From positions 1,364,001-1,428,000 of the forward strand of contig NC_015510.1 of the NCBI RefSeq assembly GCF_000212735.1: a DNA stretch of 64,000 bases. Direction: 5' to 3'. Positions 54,120 to 62,217 of the stretch are shown here, piece after piece. Numbering within the stretch: the stretch's first letter is position 1; each line of letters starts with the position of its first letter. The DNA is from Haliscomenobacter hydrossis DSM 1100 (GTDB lineage Bacteria; Bacteroidota; Bacteroidia; Chitinophagales; Saprospiraceae). Below the pieces are notes generated by a model. It worked only from the letters and a program-made list of their open reading frames with translations, was not told the origin of the DNA and ran no database searches. The position numbers and the translations under genes are program-made.

Positions 54120-55163
54120 ATGAAAACATCCTACGCCATCATCATACAGGCTGCCGTGTGGATCACGATTTGGGCAGTTTTTTCCTTTACTGGCAATACC
54201 GCAGATAGGTTGCCAGGCTTTTATTTGTTGAATACCTTATGGGTTTTGGGTTTTATCGTATTCTTTAATGTGTTTCATCGCATGTTGTTGCCCATTTTTT
54301 TTGCGGGCAAAAAAATGCTGTTCACCGGTATGGTTTTGCTGACACTGACGGGGTATGTGGCGTATTCGGTGGTCATCGACATCAATTTTCGCATTCCTGA
54401 AAAACTTTCTGCCGAGGCGCGTAAGGAAGTGCGCAAAAAAGCCCAAGTACCGCTCGAGTATTTGATCATCCCGAGTATTTTTCTGGGTTTGATGCTCTTT
54501 GGGGCTGCAGCATCGGTAGGAGGGCTTTCGGCCTTTGAAAAGAAGAAAAAAAGCGAAGAAGAAGCCAATCGCAGGCGCTTGGAAGCTGAAATTGCTTTGT
54601 TGAAGTCCCAAATCAACCCCCATTTTTTGGTCAACACCTTGAACAACCTCTACGTCCTCTCCCTGACCGAGCCGGAAAAAACGCCGAGTGGGCTCCTGAA
54701 GCTCTCCGAAATGGTGAGTTACATTTTATACGAGTGCGCCAAACCGATGGTTCCACTCGCGCTGGACATCGAGTTCATTGAAAATTACATCGCACTACAA
54801 CGCCTACGCTTGCCACCAAATGCCCATTTGCAGGTGGATTTGCCCAGTGTGGTGCCTCAGGAAATCGAAATTGAACCGATGATTTTGATACCTTTTATAG
54901 AAAATGCCTTCAAACACGGCCTGACGACCAAAACGTCTTGTGAGCTGTTGGTGTCGATTCAACTCCGGGGCAAACAACTGACCCTGGAAGTTAAAAACCC
55001 GGTGCTTCCACCCAAACCTGAACAAAGTGGCAATCCATCGGGCATCGGCCTGGCCAACACCCAACAGCGCCTGGAGCACTCTTACCCGCATAAGCACACC
55101 CTGAGCATCCACAACGATGGGCAAACCCACGTGGTTAAACTCCAAATAAACCTCGCGCCATGA
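54120..55163 (+). CDS. LytS/YehU-type sensor histidine kinase
   Basis: This is a 347-residue protein with four transmembrane helices in the first 145 residues, a charged coiled coil (FEKKKKSEEEANRRRLEAEI), then the His_kinase domain with H-box QINPHFLVNTLNNLYVL (His168) and an ATP-binding region with IPFIENAFKHG (N box) and SGIGLANTQQRL (G box). Most relatives have Phe in HFLFNTL where Val stands here. It overlaps the response-regulator gene by 4 nt (ATGA). The short periplasmic parts leave the signal unknown. The pair diverges from the TonB receptor gene. Confidence 0.92.
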   Translation: MKTSYAIIIQAAVWITIWAVFSFTGNTADRLPGFYLLNTLWVLGFIVFFNVFHRMLLPIFFAGKKMLFTGMVLLTLTGYVAYSVVIDINFRIPEKLSAEARKEVRKKAQVPLEYLIIPSIFLGLMLFGAAASVGGLSAFEKKKKSEEEANRRRLEAEIALLKSQINPHFLVNTLNNLYVLSLTEPEKTPSGLLKLSEMVSYILYECAKPMVPLALDIEFIENYIALQRLRLPPNAHLQVDLPSVVPQEIEIEPMILIPFIENAFKHGLTTKTSCELLVSIQLRGKQLTLEVKNPVLPPKPEQSGNPSGIGLANTQQRLEHSYPHKHTLSIHNDGQTHVVKLQINLAP

Positions 55164-55888
55164 CTTTCATCGCCCTCGACGACGAACCCCTGGCGCTAGT
55201 ACTCATTGAAAAATACGCTCGGGATATACCCGAGTGGACATTGCTCGCGACCTTTACCGATGCGACCGCCGCCGCCGAATATTTACAAAACAATACCGTC
55301 GATCTACTCTTGAGTGACATCAACATGCCCGACATCAGCGGGCTGCAATTCGTGCAAGCGCTGCCTGATGAACGGCCCATGATCATCTTTGTGACGGCTT
55401 ATAAAGAATATGCCCACGAGGGCTTCAACCTGGATGTGGTGGATTATTTGGTTAAACCTGTTGCACCTGAACGTTTCAAAAAAGCCTTGCAGAAAGCAGC
55501 TGATTTACTGGAATTGCAGCGTAAAGCTGAAGCCGCGAGCGCCCCCTCTCCTACGCCTCTGGATGATCATATTTTTGTATTTTCGGAGTATCAGAAGGTG
55601 AAAATTTTGCTCAAAGATGTGTTGTATTTGGAGAGTATGGGGGATTATGTGAAAATTTTCCTCCAGTCGCAACCCAAACCCATTTTGACTCTCGATCGTT
55701 TGAAAAATCTGGCTACACGTTTGTATGTACAGGGTTTTCGGCGAATTCATCGTTCGGTGGTGGTGAATGTGGCGAAGGTGGAAGTGGTGCAGAAGGCGCG
55801 GGTCAAAGTGGGGGGAACTTGGCTGGCGGTTGGGGAAACGTATTTGGGGGAATTGGGGGGTGAAAACTCGCAACTCATGTACTCGTAA
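55160..55888 (+). CDS. LytTR-family response regulator
   Basis: This 242-residue protein has a receiver domain with acidic pocket IALDDEPLA, phospho-acceptor Asp53 in LLLSDINMPDISG, the Thr/Lys switch (VTAYKEYAHEGF, DYLVKPVAPERF), a linker, and a LytTR DNA-binding domain from about 140 (IFVFSEYQKVKILLKDVLYL, FRRIHRSVVVNVAKV). It overlaps the kinase gene (ATGA) and surely acts with it. The last codons (SQLMYS, DNA caactcatgtactcgtaa) resemble the word of the adjacent palindromic repeat, so the C-terminus may have been altered by it. Confidence 0.92.
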   Translation: MTFIALDDEPLALVLIEKYARDIPEWTLLATFTDATAAAEYLQNNTVDLLLSDINMPDISGLQFVQALPDERPMIIFVTAYKEYAHEGFNLDVVDYLVKPVAPERFKKALQKAADLLELQRKAEAASAPSPTPLDDHIFVFSEYQKVKILLKDVLYLESMGDYVKIFLQSQPKPILTLDRLKNLATRLYVQGFRRIHRSVVVNVAKVEVVQKARVKVGGTWLAVGETYLGELGGENSQLMYS

Positions 55889-55906
55889 CTCTTCATTCCC
55901 CCTTTA

Positions 55907-56004
55907 ACTTCAAAACTCGTAAGTCATGTACTCTGCACTCGTCACTCAGATAAAGTTTTTTTTGAGTGACGAGTGCAGAGTACATGACTTACGAGTTTTG
56001 AAGT
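55907..56004. repeat. Perfect 42-bp inverted repeat downstream of the response regulator
   Basis: 55907-55948 and 55963-56004 are exact reverse complements (42 bp) separated by a 14-nt loop containing seven or more T residues. The arm contains ACTTCAAAACTCGTAAGTCA and CATGTACTC, shared with the elements at 50.9 and 57.9 kb. It starts 19 nt after the response-regulator stop. The rest of 55889-56211 shows no gene. Confidence 0.95.
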
Positions 56005-56211
56005 GGAAGGACGAATTAAGAATTTTGAAGTCGTTTACACAAAAATGCTGCCTCTCTCCTACACAGGCAAGCCATTTTCCACCAATTCTGACCAGGGCAA
56101 ATTCAGGTTATTGGGCACTTTCTGCGTCATTTTTCCCATCTTTTTTGTAACCCTCCAATCCATTTTGCTGTCTGATGATTTTACAACCCTAACACCCATA
56201 AACAAAGGATA

Positions 56212-57276
56212 ATGAGCGCAATAGACAACACCTTAACCAAGCTGGTCCAAGACGGCAAAACCCCTTCGGTACATTATACTTTTTTCAATCAGGACAGTAT
56301 CCTTCATACGTTCAAAACGGGTTTTGCGGATGTACAACATCAACAAGAAGTGTCCGATGACACCCTATACCATGCGTACTCTGCCACCAAAACCTTTACG
56401 GCTTTGGCAATTTTACAACTGGCCGAGCAGCAAAAAATAGATCTCGACCAAGCAGCAAGCACCTATTTACCCGACTTTCCTTATCCGAAAGAGATTACCG
56501 TGCGGCAGCTCTTGACCCATTCTGCGGGCATTGTTAACCCGATTCCACTAAGCTGGATCCATTTGGATACTGAACATTCCACGTTTGACGGGAACAATTT
56601 TTTTCGTCAAATCATACTCAAACATGCAACAATAAAATCAAAGCCGAATGAAAAATTTGCCTATACCAACCTCGGCTATATTTTACTCGGGTTAATGATT
56701 GAAAAGGTGTCGGGGCTAACTTACGAGGACTATGTGCGGGAAAACATTTTGCGCCGCCTGAACCTGAAAAGTGAGGAAGTAGACTTTACCGTAGCAGACA
56801 GCACCCGGCGGGCAAAAGGGTACCACAGGAAAAACAGCTTCTCCTATTTTCTTTTGGGCCTTTTTATGGATAAGCAAAAATACATGGACAAGGCTGAAGG
56901 CATATGGAAGCCGTTTAAACCTTTTTATGTAAATGGAGCGGCTTATGGCGGGCTGATTGGGACGCCAAATGCATTTGTACAATACGTTCAGGCGCTCTTA
57001 AAACCTGATTCGGTGCTCATTTCCAATGAATACAAAAAAATGTTGTTTGCGGAAAACCATTTGAACAAGCACCAGCCAAGCGGAATGGCTTTATCCTGGT
57101 TTTGTGACCACTTGAATGGAACAAAATATTGCGCACACGCCGGTGGTGGTGGTGGATATTATTGTGAAATCAGAATATATCCTGAAAAAGGACTGGGAAG
57201 TGTGGTCATGTTCAACCGAACCGGGATGACGAACGAAAAGTATTTAGATAAACTTGACCAATACTTCATTTCGTAG
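56212..57276 (+). CDS. Serine hydrolase of the beta-lactamase/penicillin-binding (class C) family
   Basis: This 354-residue protein shows no signal peptide at its N-terminus (MSAIDNTLTKLVQDGKTPS). Its catalytic motifs are SxxK at Ser57-Lys60 (YSATKTFTALAIL), YxN at Tyr151-Asn153 (FAYTNLGYILLG) and the third motif HAGGGGGYY. Class C-like serine hydrolases include esterases, D-aminopeptidases and carboxypeptidases; which applies is unclear. Lacking an export signal, it may be cytoplasmic. It is convergent with the second Uma2 gene (9-nt gap). Confidence 0.9.
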   Translation: MSAIDNTLTKLVQDGKTPSVHYTFFNQDSILHTFKTGFADVQHQQEVSDDTLYHAYSATKTFTALAILQLAEQQKIDLDQAASTYLPDFPYPKEITVRQLLTHSAGIVNPIPLSWIHLDTEHSTFDGNNFFRQIILKHATIKSKPNEKFAYTNLGYILLGLMIEKVSGLTYEDYVRENILRRLNLKSEEVDFTVADSTRRAKGYHRKNSFSYFLLGLFMDKQKYMDKAEGIWKPFKPFYVNGAAYGGLIGTPNAFVQYVQALLKPDSVLISNEYKKMLFAENHLNKHQPSGMALSWFCDHLNGTKYCAHAGGGGGYYCEIRIYPEKGLGSVVMFNRTGMTNEKYLDKLDQYFIS

Positions 57277-57285
57277 GCAGATTTC

Positions 57286-57843
57286 TCATCTAAAAATCCG
57301 CTCCACCTCCAATTCAAGACCCAAAACTTCAACATGAAGCACCTCCCCATTACTCAAGGTTTTTAGCTCCTGATACCTCCCATCAATTGGATGGGTATAC
57401 ACCTCCACTGTGTTGTTTTTCAAGTTGACAATCCACACTTCGGGAATACCTGCTTCGGCGTATAAGGGCAGTTTGATCTTACGGTCTTTTTGGAGGGTGG
57501 TATCGGCTACTTCAATTAAAAAATGGACATCCTCAGATCGCGGATGTTGATGGCGGTATTTATGGTTCTGAAATTTTGCGATGGTCAAATCTGGTTCTGG
57601 TTCAGAATATGTATCAATAGATAACGGATTTTGGCATTTTACAATTGCTTGGCCATGGAGCAACAAAACCAAGATCTCGTGTAGATCGTCTACAACACTG
57701 GAGTGAAAACTTTTTATCGGGCTCATCTGGATAATTTCACCATGGATCAGTTCAAAGCGGTCTTCTGGAGCGAGGATACCTACCTCGGCCATTTTGTAAT
57801 AATCATTTACCGTAAATAATTTTCGTTGCGTTTGAACCGCCAT
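57286..57843 (-). CDS. Uma2-family (DUF820) PD-(D/E)XK nuclease-like protein
   Basis: This is a 185-residue paralogue of the protein at 50185-50742, starting MAVQTQRKLFTVNDYYKMAE. Its conserved blocks are FELIHGEIIQMSPIKSFHSS, the PEPDLTIAK motif with catalytic Asp, FLIEVADTTLQKDRKIKLPL and the GIPEVWIVNLKN strand. It appears intact. The Uma2 role is not established. A long repeat lies upstream of its start. Confidence 0.88.
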   Translation of the reverse strand: MAVQTQRKLFTVNDYYKMAEVGILAPEDRFELIHGEIIQMSPIKSFHSSVVDDLHEILVLLLHGQAIVKCQNPLSIDTYSEPEPDLTIAKFQNHKYRHQHPRSEDVHFLIEVADTTLQKDRKIKLPLYAEAGIPEVWIVNLKNNTVEVYTHPIDGRYQELKTLSNGEVLHVEVLGLELEVERIFR

Positions 57844-57883
57844 CTAATGCTATTTTTTTACAAAGATAAATCATTTAGCGATC

Positions 57884-58063
57884 CCTCACAAGCTACGCCT
57901 TCACTTCAAAACTCAAAACTCAAACTTCTCCCTTCCACTTCAAAACTCGTAACTCAAAAAACAATTTTAACTGAGTGAAGAGTTCCGAGTACATGACTTA
58001 CGAGTTTTGAAGTGAAGGAAGGACGAGCGTTTGAATGTAGAATTAGGAAGTGCCTCACAAGCT
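57884..58063. repeat. Palindromic repeat flanked by an 11-bp direct duplication
   Basis: CCTCACAAGCT occurs at 57884-57894 and again at 58053-58063. Between them is an imperfect inverted repeat: ACTTCAAAACTCGTAACTC-type words on the left (57904-57956) and GAGTTCCGAGTACATGACTT plus ACGAGTTTTGAAGTGAAGG on the right (57981-58018). The right arm matches the 50.9- and 55.9-kb elements. The second direct copy overlaps the last codons of the GntR gene. Confidence 0.82.
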
Positions 58064-59065
58064 CCCCCGCCGTACCAAATAAAACGGATTTTTCACCTTC
58101 TCCTTCTTTCCCTCCAGCAACAACTGCGCCGCAGTCCTTCCCATGGCCTCAAAATCCGTCGTAATCACGGTGATGTCCAACACCTCCTTGAGCGTGGTGT
58201 CATTGAAAGAAATGAGGCCGATGTTTTGACCCAGTAGCAATGGCGTTTGGCGGATTTTTTTGATCAGTTCCGCCAGATCGGTTTCTTCGATAACACAATA
58301 CACCGTACCCTCGCGGACTTGCTCTTCGCTGGCAGATTCGATGATTTGGTAGGCCTTTTTGTAATTGACGCAGTAGTTGTGGAAGCCTCGGGCGATCTCC
58401 GTGGGATAGTTGCCGTCGCTGGGCATCACGAGCACCATTTGGGTGTACTTTTGCAGCAACTCATTGGCGGACAAGAGTGCATTAAAGATGTCGCGTTGAA
58501 AATCCTGATAAACGGCCAGGTGTTTGTTGGGCAGATTGGGGTAATCCTTGTCCAAAAAAACCAGTTCATCCGCCGGGATACTCTTTAACACTTCCTCCAG
58601 ATTGACCTTTTCCAAATCGTGTACAAAATGCGGCATGACCACGTAAAAATTGTATTTGCCCACATTGCGTTCGATGATGTCGGCAAAAAGTTTGGCGCTG
58701 TAGTGGTGTACCTGTAAATCCACCTGGGCACGTTCGCCCAATTGTTGCAAAAACGAATAGTAGATCAGCCTTTTGTAGGAACTGAGTTTATTAAAAATCA
58801 GCAGGATGCGAATTTTTCCATCGTTGCCCCCCGACACGTAATAGCCCTTGCCCTGCACGGACACAATGAATCCCCTTTCCCGTAGTTCGCGGTAGGCTTT
58901 TTCTACGGTATCCCGGGCCAAATCGTAATGCGCACTCATTTCACTGATGGAAGGCAACTGGTCGTTTTTTTTCAACAGCCCCCTTTCGATATCCGTGATG
59001 ACTGACTCTACGATCTGTTTGTATTTGGGCGTTTTGGACTTGTGATTGAGATGGAGGAGGTACAT
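58055..59065 (-). CDS. GntR-type regulator with LacI-like ligand-binding domain, probable rhamnose regulator
   Basis: The ATG at 59065 (MYLLHLNHKSKTPKYKQI) gives 336 residues. The open frame from 59161 only adds a translation of the intergenic repeat (LEPPNPRT-like) and is rejected. Residues 1-75 form a GntR winged helix (LLKKNDQLPSISEMSAHYDL, DTVEKAYRELRERGFIVSVQ), followed by a periplasmic-binding-like sensor domain (ILLIFNKLSSYKRLIYYSFL to LISFNDTTLKEVLDITVITT). It lies 130 nt downstream of rhaD on the same strand, which suggests it responds to rhamnose or a rhamnose intermediate; that link is inferred from context. Confidence 0.85.
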   Translation of the reverse strand: MYLLHLNHKSKTPKYKQIVESVITDIERGLLKKNDQLPSISEMSAHYDLARDTVEKAYRELRERGFIVSVQGKGYYVSGGNDGKIRILLIFNKLSSYKRLIYYSFLQQLGERAQVDLQVHHYSAKLFADIIERNVGKYNFYVVMPHFVHDLEKVNLEEVLKSIPADELVFLDKDYPNLPNKHLAVYQDFQRDIFNALLSANELLQKYTQMVLVMPSDGNYPTEIARGFHNYCVNYKKAYQIIESASEEQVREGTVYCVIEETDLAELIKKIRQTPLLLGQNIGLISFNDTTLKEVLDITVITTDFEAMGRTAAQLLLEGKKEKVKNPFYLVRRGSL

Positions 59066-59071
59066 GGTTGA

Positions 59072-59193
59072 GGGTTCACGAGGGTTCGGGGGTTCGAGGG
59101 TTCGAGGGTTCGGGGGTTCGAGGGTTTGGGAGTAGCACCAGAACCCTGGAACCCAACCCACGAACTCACGAACCCACGAACCCCCGAACCCTA
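59072..59193. repeat. GTTCGRGG word array with inverted right arm between rhaD and gntR
   Basis: Six 8-bp units (GTTCGGGG, GTTCGAGG, GTTCGAGG, GTTCGGGG, GTTCGAGG, GTTTGGGA) run from 59084 to 59131. The right side (59158-59193) is the inverted word with GAACCCACGAAC-type units. It fills almost all of the 130-nt rhaD-gntR gap and ends 2 nt from the rhaD stop. The same word family is found at 14.5 and 19.2 kb. Confidence 0.86.
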
Positions 59194-59195
59194 TT

Positions 59196-61292
59196 TTATC
59201 TTACAAACGCCACTGCCACCCCGCCATCAACGTTCAACACGTTTCCGGTGGATTTACCCAGGCTGCCGTCTACAAAAACGAGTACGGCTTTGGCGATGTC
59301 TTCCGGTAGTATTTCTTCGTTGAGCAAGGTACGGGCGGCATACATTTTGGGGAGATCTTCCACGGCAATGCCATAGGCTTTGGCGCGGCCTTCGGCCCAG
59401 TCACCTTCCCAAATTTTGCTGCCACGCAATACGGCATCCGGGTTGACGGTATTGACCCGGATCTTGTCTTTGCCCAACTCCGCCGCCAGCAATCGGCTCA
59501 TGTGCAACTGGGCGGCTTTGGCCGTTCCATACCCCACGTTGTTGGGCCCGGCAAAAAGGCCGTTTTTGCTGGCAATGTTCACAATGTCGCCGTCCAAACC
59601 CTGTGCCCGCATGACCGCTACGGCCTGCTGGCTCACCAGGAATTGTCCTTTGACCAATACATCTTGCAGGATGTCCCAATCCTTGATCTCGTGGTCCTCC
59701 AACGGCTTGGAAATGGACAAGCCCGCGCAATTGACGACAATGTCTACTCCGCCAAAAGCCAGAATGGATTGTTGCAAAGAGTCGGCAATGGCTTCGGGTT
59801 TGGTCACATCAATGGCCACAGCGATGGCGGCATCTTTGCCGTATTTTTTCTTGAGTTCGGTTTCGGTTTCTTCGAGGCGGTCGCGGTCGGCCACGATGGC
59901 TACGGCACCGTTTTGCAGGAGTAGCTCGGCAATGGCTTTGCCAATGCCACCGGTGCCACCGGTCACGTAAGCCACTTTGCCCGACAAGGTCTTGGGCTTG
60001 GGCATGCGCTGAAGTTTGGCTTCTTCCAGTAGCCAATATTCGATGTTGAATGCTTCTTGTTCGGCCAGGCCCACGTACTTGGAAACCGCTTCCGCGCCTT
60101 TCATCACGTTGATGGCGTTGGTGTAAAACTCGGCTGCTACCCGCGCGGTTTGTTTGTCTTTGGCAAACGTGAACATGCCCACGCCAGGATAGAGAATCAC
60201 CACCGGGTTGGGGTCGCGCATCGCCGGGCTATCCGGGTGTTTGCAGCGCTCGTAGTAGGCCGCGTAATCGGCGCGGTAAGCTTCAAATTGCTGTAAAATG
60301 TGTGCCTTCAGATCGGTGCCTGCGGCGGGTACGTCCAATACCATTGGGCGGATTTTGGTGCGCAAAAAGTGGTCGGGGCAACTGGTGCCCAAGGGAGCCA
60401 ACACCGCTAAATCGTTAGAATTGATGAACTCCAATACCCGTGGATCATCGGTAAAATGGCCCACCATACGGCGGTAGCTGGAAGCCAAACCCCTTAGGGT
60501 AGGCATTACAGCAGCGGCTTTTTCGGCGCGCTCGGCGGGTGCAAAGGATTCACGTTTGGCGCCACCAAAAACCGGACGGGTTTTGCCGTAATTTTTTTCC
60601 AAATACAAGGAAGCCGCTTCGATGACTTCCAGGGTATTGACATAAGATGCGTAGGAAGTGTCTCCCCAGGTGAACAACCCATGCCCACCCAGGATCAGGC
60701 CGCGCAAATTGGGATTTTCCTTGAGGGCAACTTCCAATTGCAAGCCCAAATCAAAACCCGGGCGCTGCCAGGGAATCCAGGTCATGGTGTCGCCCCAAAT
60801 TTCCTTCATGATGGCTTCACCGTCTTGGCTGGCCGCCAGGGCGATCAGGGCATCGGGGTGCAGGTGGTCGATGTGTTTGAAGGGCAAGAGGCCGTGCAAT
60901 GGCGTATCGATGGAGGGCGTTGCGCATTTGGGGTCAAAGAGGCAATGGTTGAACAGTTCCACCATCTCGTCTTCAAACTCCAGGCCACGGTAACGGCGCT
61001 TGAGGGTATGCAATTTGTCGACATAAAGGTTGGCACAACCCGCTTTGGTCAGGGTGCCGATATCACCTCCGGAACCCTTGACCCACATGACTGCTACACT
61101 TTCGCCCGTCAGGGGATCGATTTCCTGAATTTTTACAGAAGTATTGCCCCCGGCGTAATTGGTGAGGCGCAAATCCGCACCGAGTAGGTTGGAGCGGTAG
61201 ATGAACAAATCCACTTCGTTGCCCGCCAGAGCAGCGGCACGTGATTCGTCCCAGAGGTAGCTTACATGTTTAAATGCAGTAGTCATGGACAT
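59196..61292 (-). CDS. rhaD: Bifunctional rhamnulose-1-phosphate aldolase / short-chain dehydrogenase
   Basis: From the ATG at 61292 (MSMTTAFKHVSYLWDESR) the protein has 698 residues; an ATG two codons later is also possible. The N-terminal class II aldolase domain shows TNYAGGNTSVK, metal-binding HGLLPFKHIDHLHPDAL and GGHGLFTWGD. The C-terminal SDR domain shows TGGTGGIGKAIAELLLQ (about 442) and the active-site YGTAK with VNTVNPDAVL. The fused enzyme splits rhamnulose-1-phosphate to DHAP and L-lactaldehyde and oxidises the aldehyde with NAD. No other rha genes are in view, but a GntR regulator follows. This full fusion is common in Bacteroidota. Confidence 0.92.
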   Translation of the reverse strand: MSMTTAFKHVSYLWDESRAAALAGNEVDLFIYRSNLLGADLRLTNYAGGNTSVKIQEIDPLTGESVAVMWVKGSGGDIGTLTKAGCANLYVDKLHTLKRRYRGLEFEDEMVELFNHCLFDPKCATPSIDTPLHGLLPFKHIDHLHPDALIALAASQDGEAIMKEIWGDTMTWIPWQRPGFDLGLQLEVALKENPNLRGLILGGHGLFTWGDTSYASYVNTLEVIEAASLYLEKNYGKTRPVFGGAKRESFAPAERAEKAAAVMPTLRGLASSYRRMVGHFTDDPRVLEFINSNDLAVLAPLGTSCPDHFLRTKIRPMVLDVPAAGTDLKAHILQQFEAYRADYAAYYERCKHPDSPAMRDPNPVVILYPGVGMFTFAKDKQTARVAAEFYTNAINVMKGAEAVSKYVGLAEQEAFNIEYWLLEEAKLQRMPKPKTLSGKVAYVTGGTGGIGKAIAELLLQNGAVAIVADRDRLEETETELKKKYGKDAAIAVAIDVTKPEAIADSLQQSILAFGGVDIVVNCAGLSISKPLEDHEIKDWDILQDVLVKGQFLVSQQAVAVMRAQGLDGDIVNIASKNGLFAGPNNVGYGTAKAAQLHMSRLLAAELGKDKIRVNTVNPDAVLRGSKIWEGDWAEGRAKAYGIAVEDLPKMYAARTLLNEEILPEDIAKAVLVFVDGSLGKSTGNVLNVDGGVAVAFVR

Positions 61293-61319
61293 GTTGCGAT
61301 GTTTTGAAATGAGCTTTAA

Positions 61320-61327
61320 CAAAGGTA
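61320..61327 (-). promoter_or_regulatory. Candidate -7 promoter box of rhaD
   Basis: The minus strand reads TACCTTTG, a perfect TAnnTTTG, 27 nt before the ATG at 61292. No convincing TTTG is seen at the -33 distance. Confidence 0.45.
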
Positions 61328-61409
61328 AAAAAAACTCGCTCGATCGCCTTCCTGAACTCTCCTGTGGGATAGGTAGCAGAAGAATTTATGTACATGATTT
61401 TGGGTAAGA

Positions 61410-61799
61410 TTATACTTCAAACGTCCTGATCCTTAGCTTTACTTTTTCGCCATGATTTTCGCCAACAATCAAAAATGGAGCACTAATGTCTGGATCAGTT
61501 TCAAAGATGGTTTTTAAAGTTTGCACATGGGTTTCCGGAATGGCATGTCCGGGACGGAGATAGATGATGCCTAAAAATGGAACCTTGTCTCTGAATACCA
61601 GCGTTCCAAAATCGCTATCCTGGCTAATCACAACCCTTTGTTCCAAAAATGCCATTTCCAAGATAGCTCGATCTGACAAACGAAATAGCCTTTCTTCTTT
61701 GATATCAAAAACATCATAGCCATTCTCCCGCAAGAAGTCAAGCAATTCAACATCAATATTTTCATCGGTCAAAAACCGAAAATCTTTGACGCTACTCAC
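61410..61799 (-). CDS. DUF5615 PIN-like protein (probable toxin-type partner of DUF433)
   Basis: This 129-residue protein has the DUF5615 pattern of the PIN-like superfamily: FLTDENIDVELLDFLRENGY, VFDIKEER, ILEMAFLEQRVVISQDSDFG and a conserved IYLRPGHA. The acidic residues in TDEN and QDSD would form the metal site. The start is a GTG overlapping the DUF433 stop (GTGA). DUF433-DUF5615 pairs are widespread and look like toxin-antitoxin modules, though to my knowledge activity is little tested. Confidence 0.88.
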   Translation of the reverse strand: MSSVKDFRFLTDENIDVELLDFLRENGYDVFDIKEERLFRLSDRAILEMAFLEQRVVISQDSDFGTLVFRDKVPFLGIIYLRPGHAIPETHVQTLKTIFETDPDISAPFLIVGENHGEKVKLRIRTFEV

Positions 61800-62050
61800 G
61801 CGGCAGTCTGCACTTCGATGATGATTTCATTTTTGGCAAAGCGAGCCGCGTAACGAATGGCTTCCATCACCAATTCGGCATTGAGCAATGGATGTTTTGC
61901 AGCGATAGTCTCCACCGTACCTCCAGTACCTAACCACTCCATAATAAGCTCTACGCTGATGCGCGTGCCTACAATGCAAGGCTTACCATTGAGGATTTCT
62001 GGATCGGAAACGATATGTGGAAATGGGTTCTCCATGTGCAGGACAAACAT
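61796..62050 (-). CDS. DUF433 antitoxin-like DNA-binding protein
   Basis: This 84-residue protein has the DUF433 core: HIVSDPEILNGKPCIVGTRI, VELIMEWLGTGGTVETIAA and KHPLLNAELVMEAIRYAA. It resembles a small HTH. An ATG five codons in (MENPFPH) could be the true start. It overlaps the DUF5615 gene by 4 nt, typical of an antitoxin preceding its toxin. Confidence 0.88.
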   Translation of the reverse strand: MFVLHMENPFPHIVSDPEILNGKPCIVGTRISVELIMEWLGTGGTVETIAAKHPLLNAELVMEAIRYAARFAKNEIIIEVQTAA

Positions 62051-62146
62051 TTTTGTGAATGTATAGCCAAAAATAGCTAAAAATGCAATAAAAAGCTAGG
62101 AGATGTTGATATTATGTAGAAGTAAGGAATTAGAAGCCAACACGAT

Positions 62147-62190
62147 CAAAAAAAGCTGCCCGACCGGAAAGATCCAGCCAGGCAGCTTCA
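62147..62190 (-). terminator. Intrinsic terminator of ftsZ
   Basis: On the minus strand AAGCTGCC and GGCAGCTT form a stem (62181-62188 with 62153-62160), partly extended inward, followed by a T-run (62147-62154). It lies 30 nt after the ftsZ stop. Confidence 0.82.
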
Positions 62191-62217
62191 AAATGTGTCG
62201 TTAACAAATGATGGAAA

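Noticed and set aside
59066-59161. N-terminal extension of the GntR protein
   Set aside because: The extension is only the translated 8-bp repeat (LEPPNPRT words); the wHTH begins properly at the ATG at 59065.
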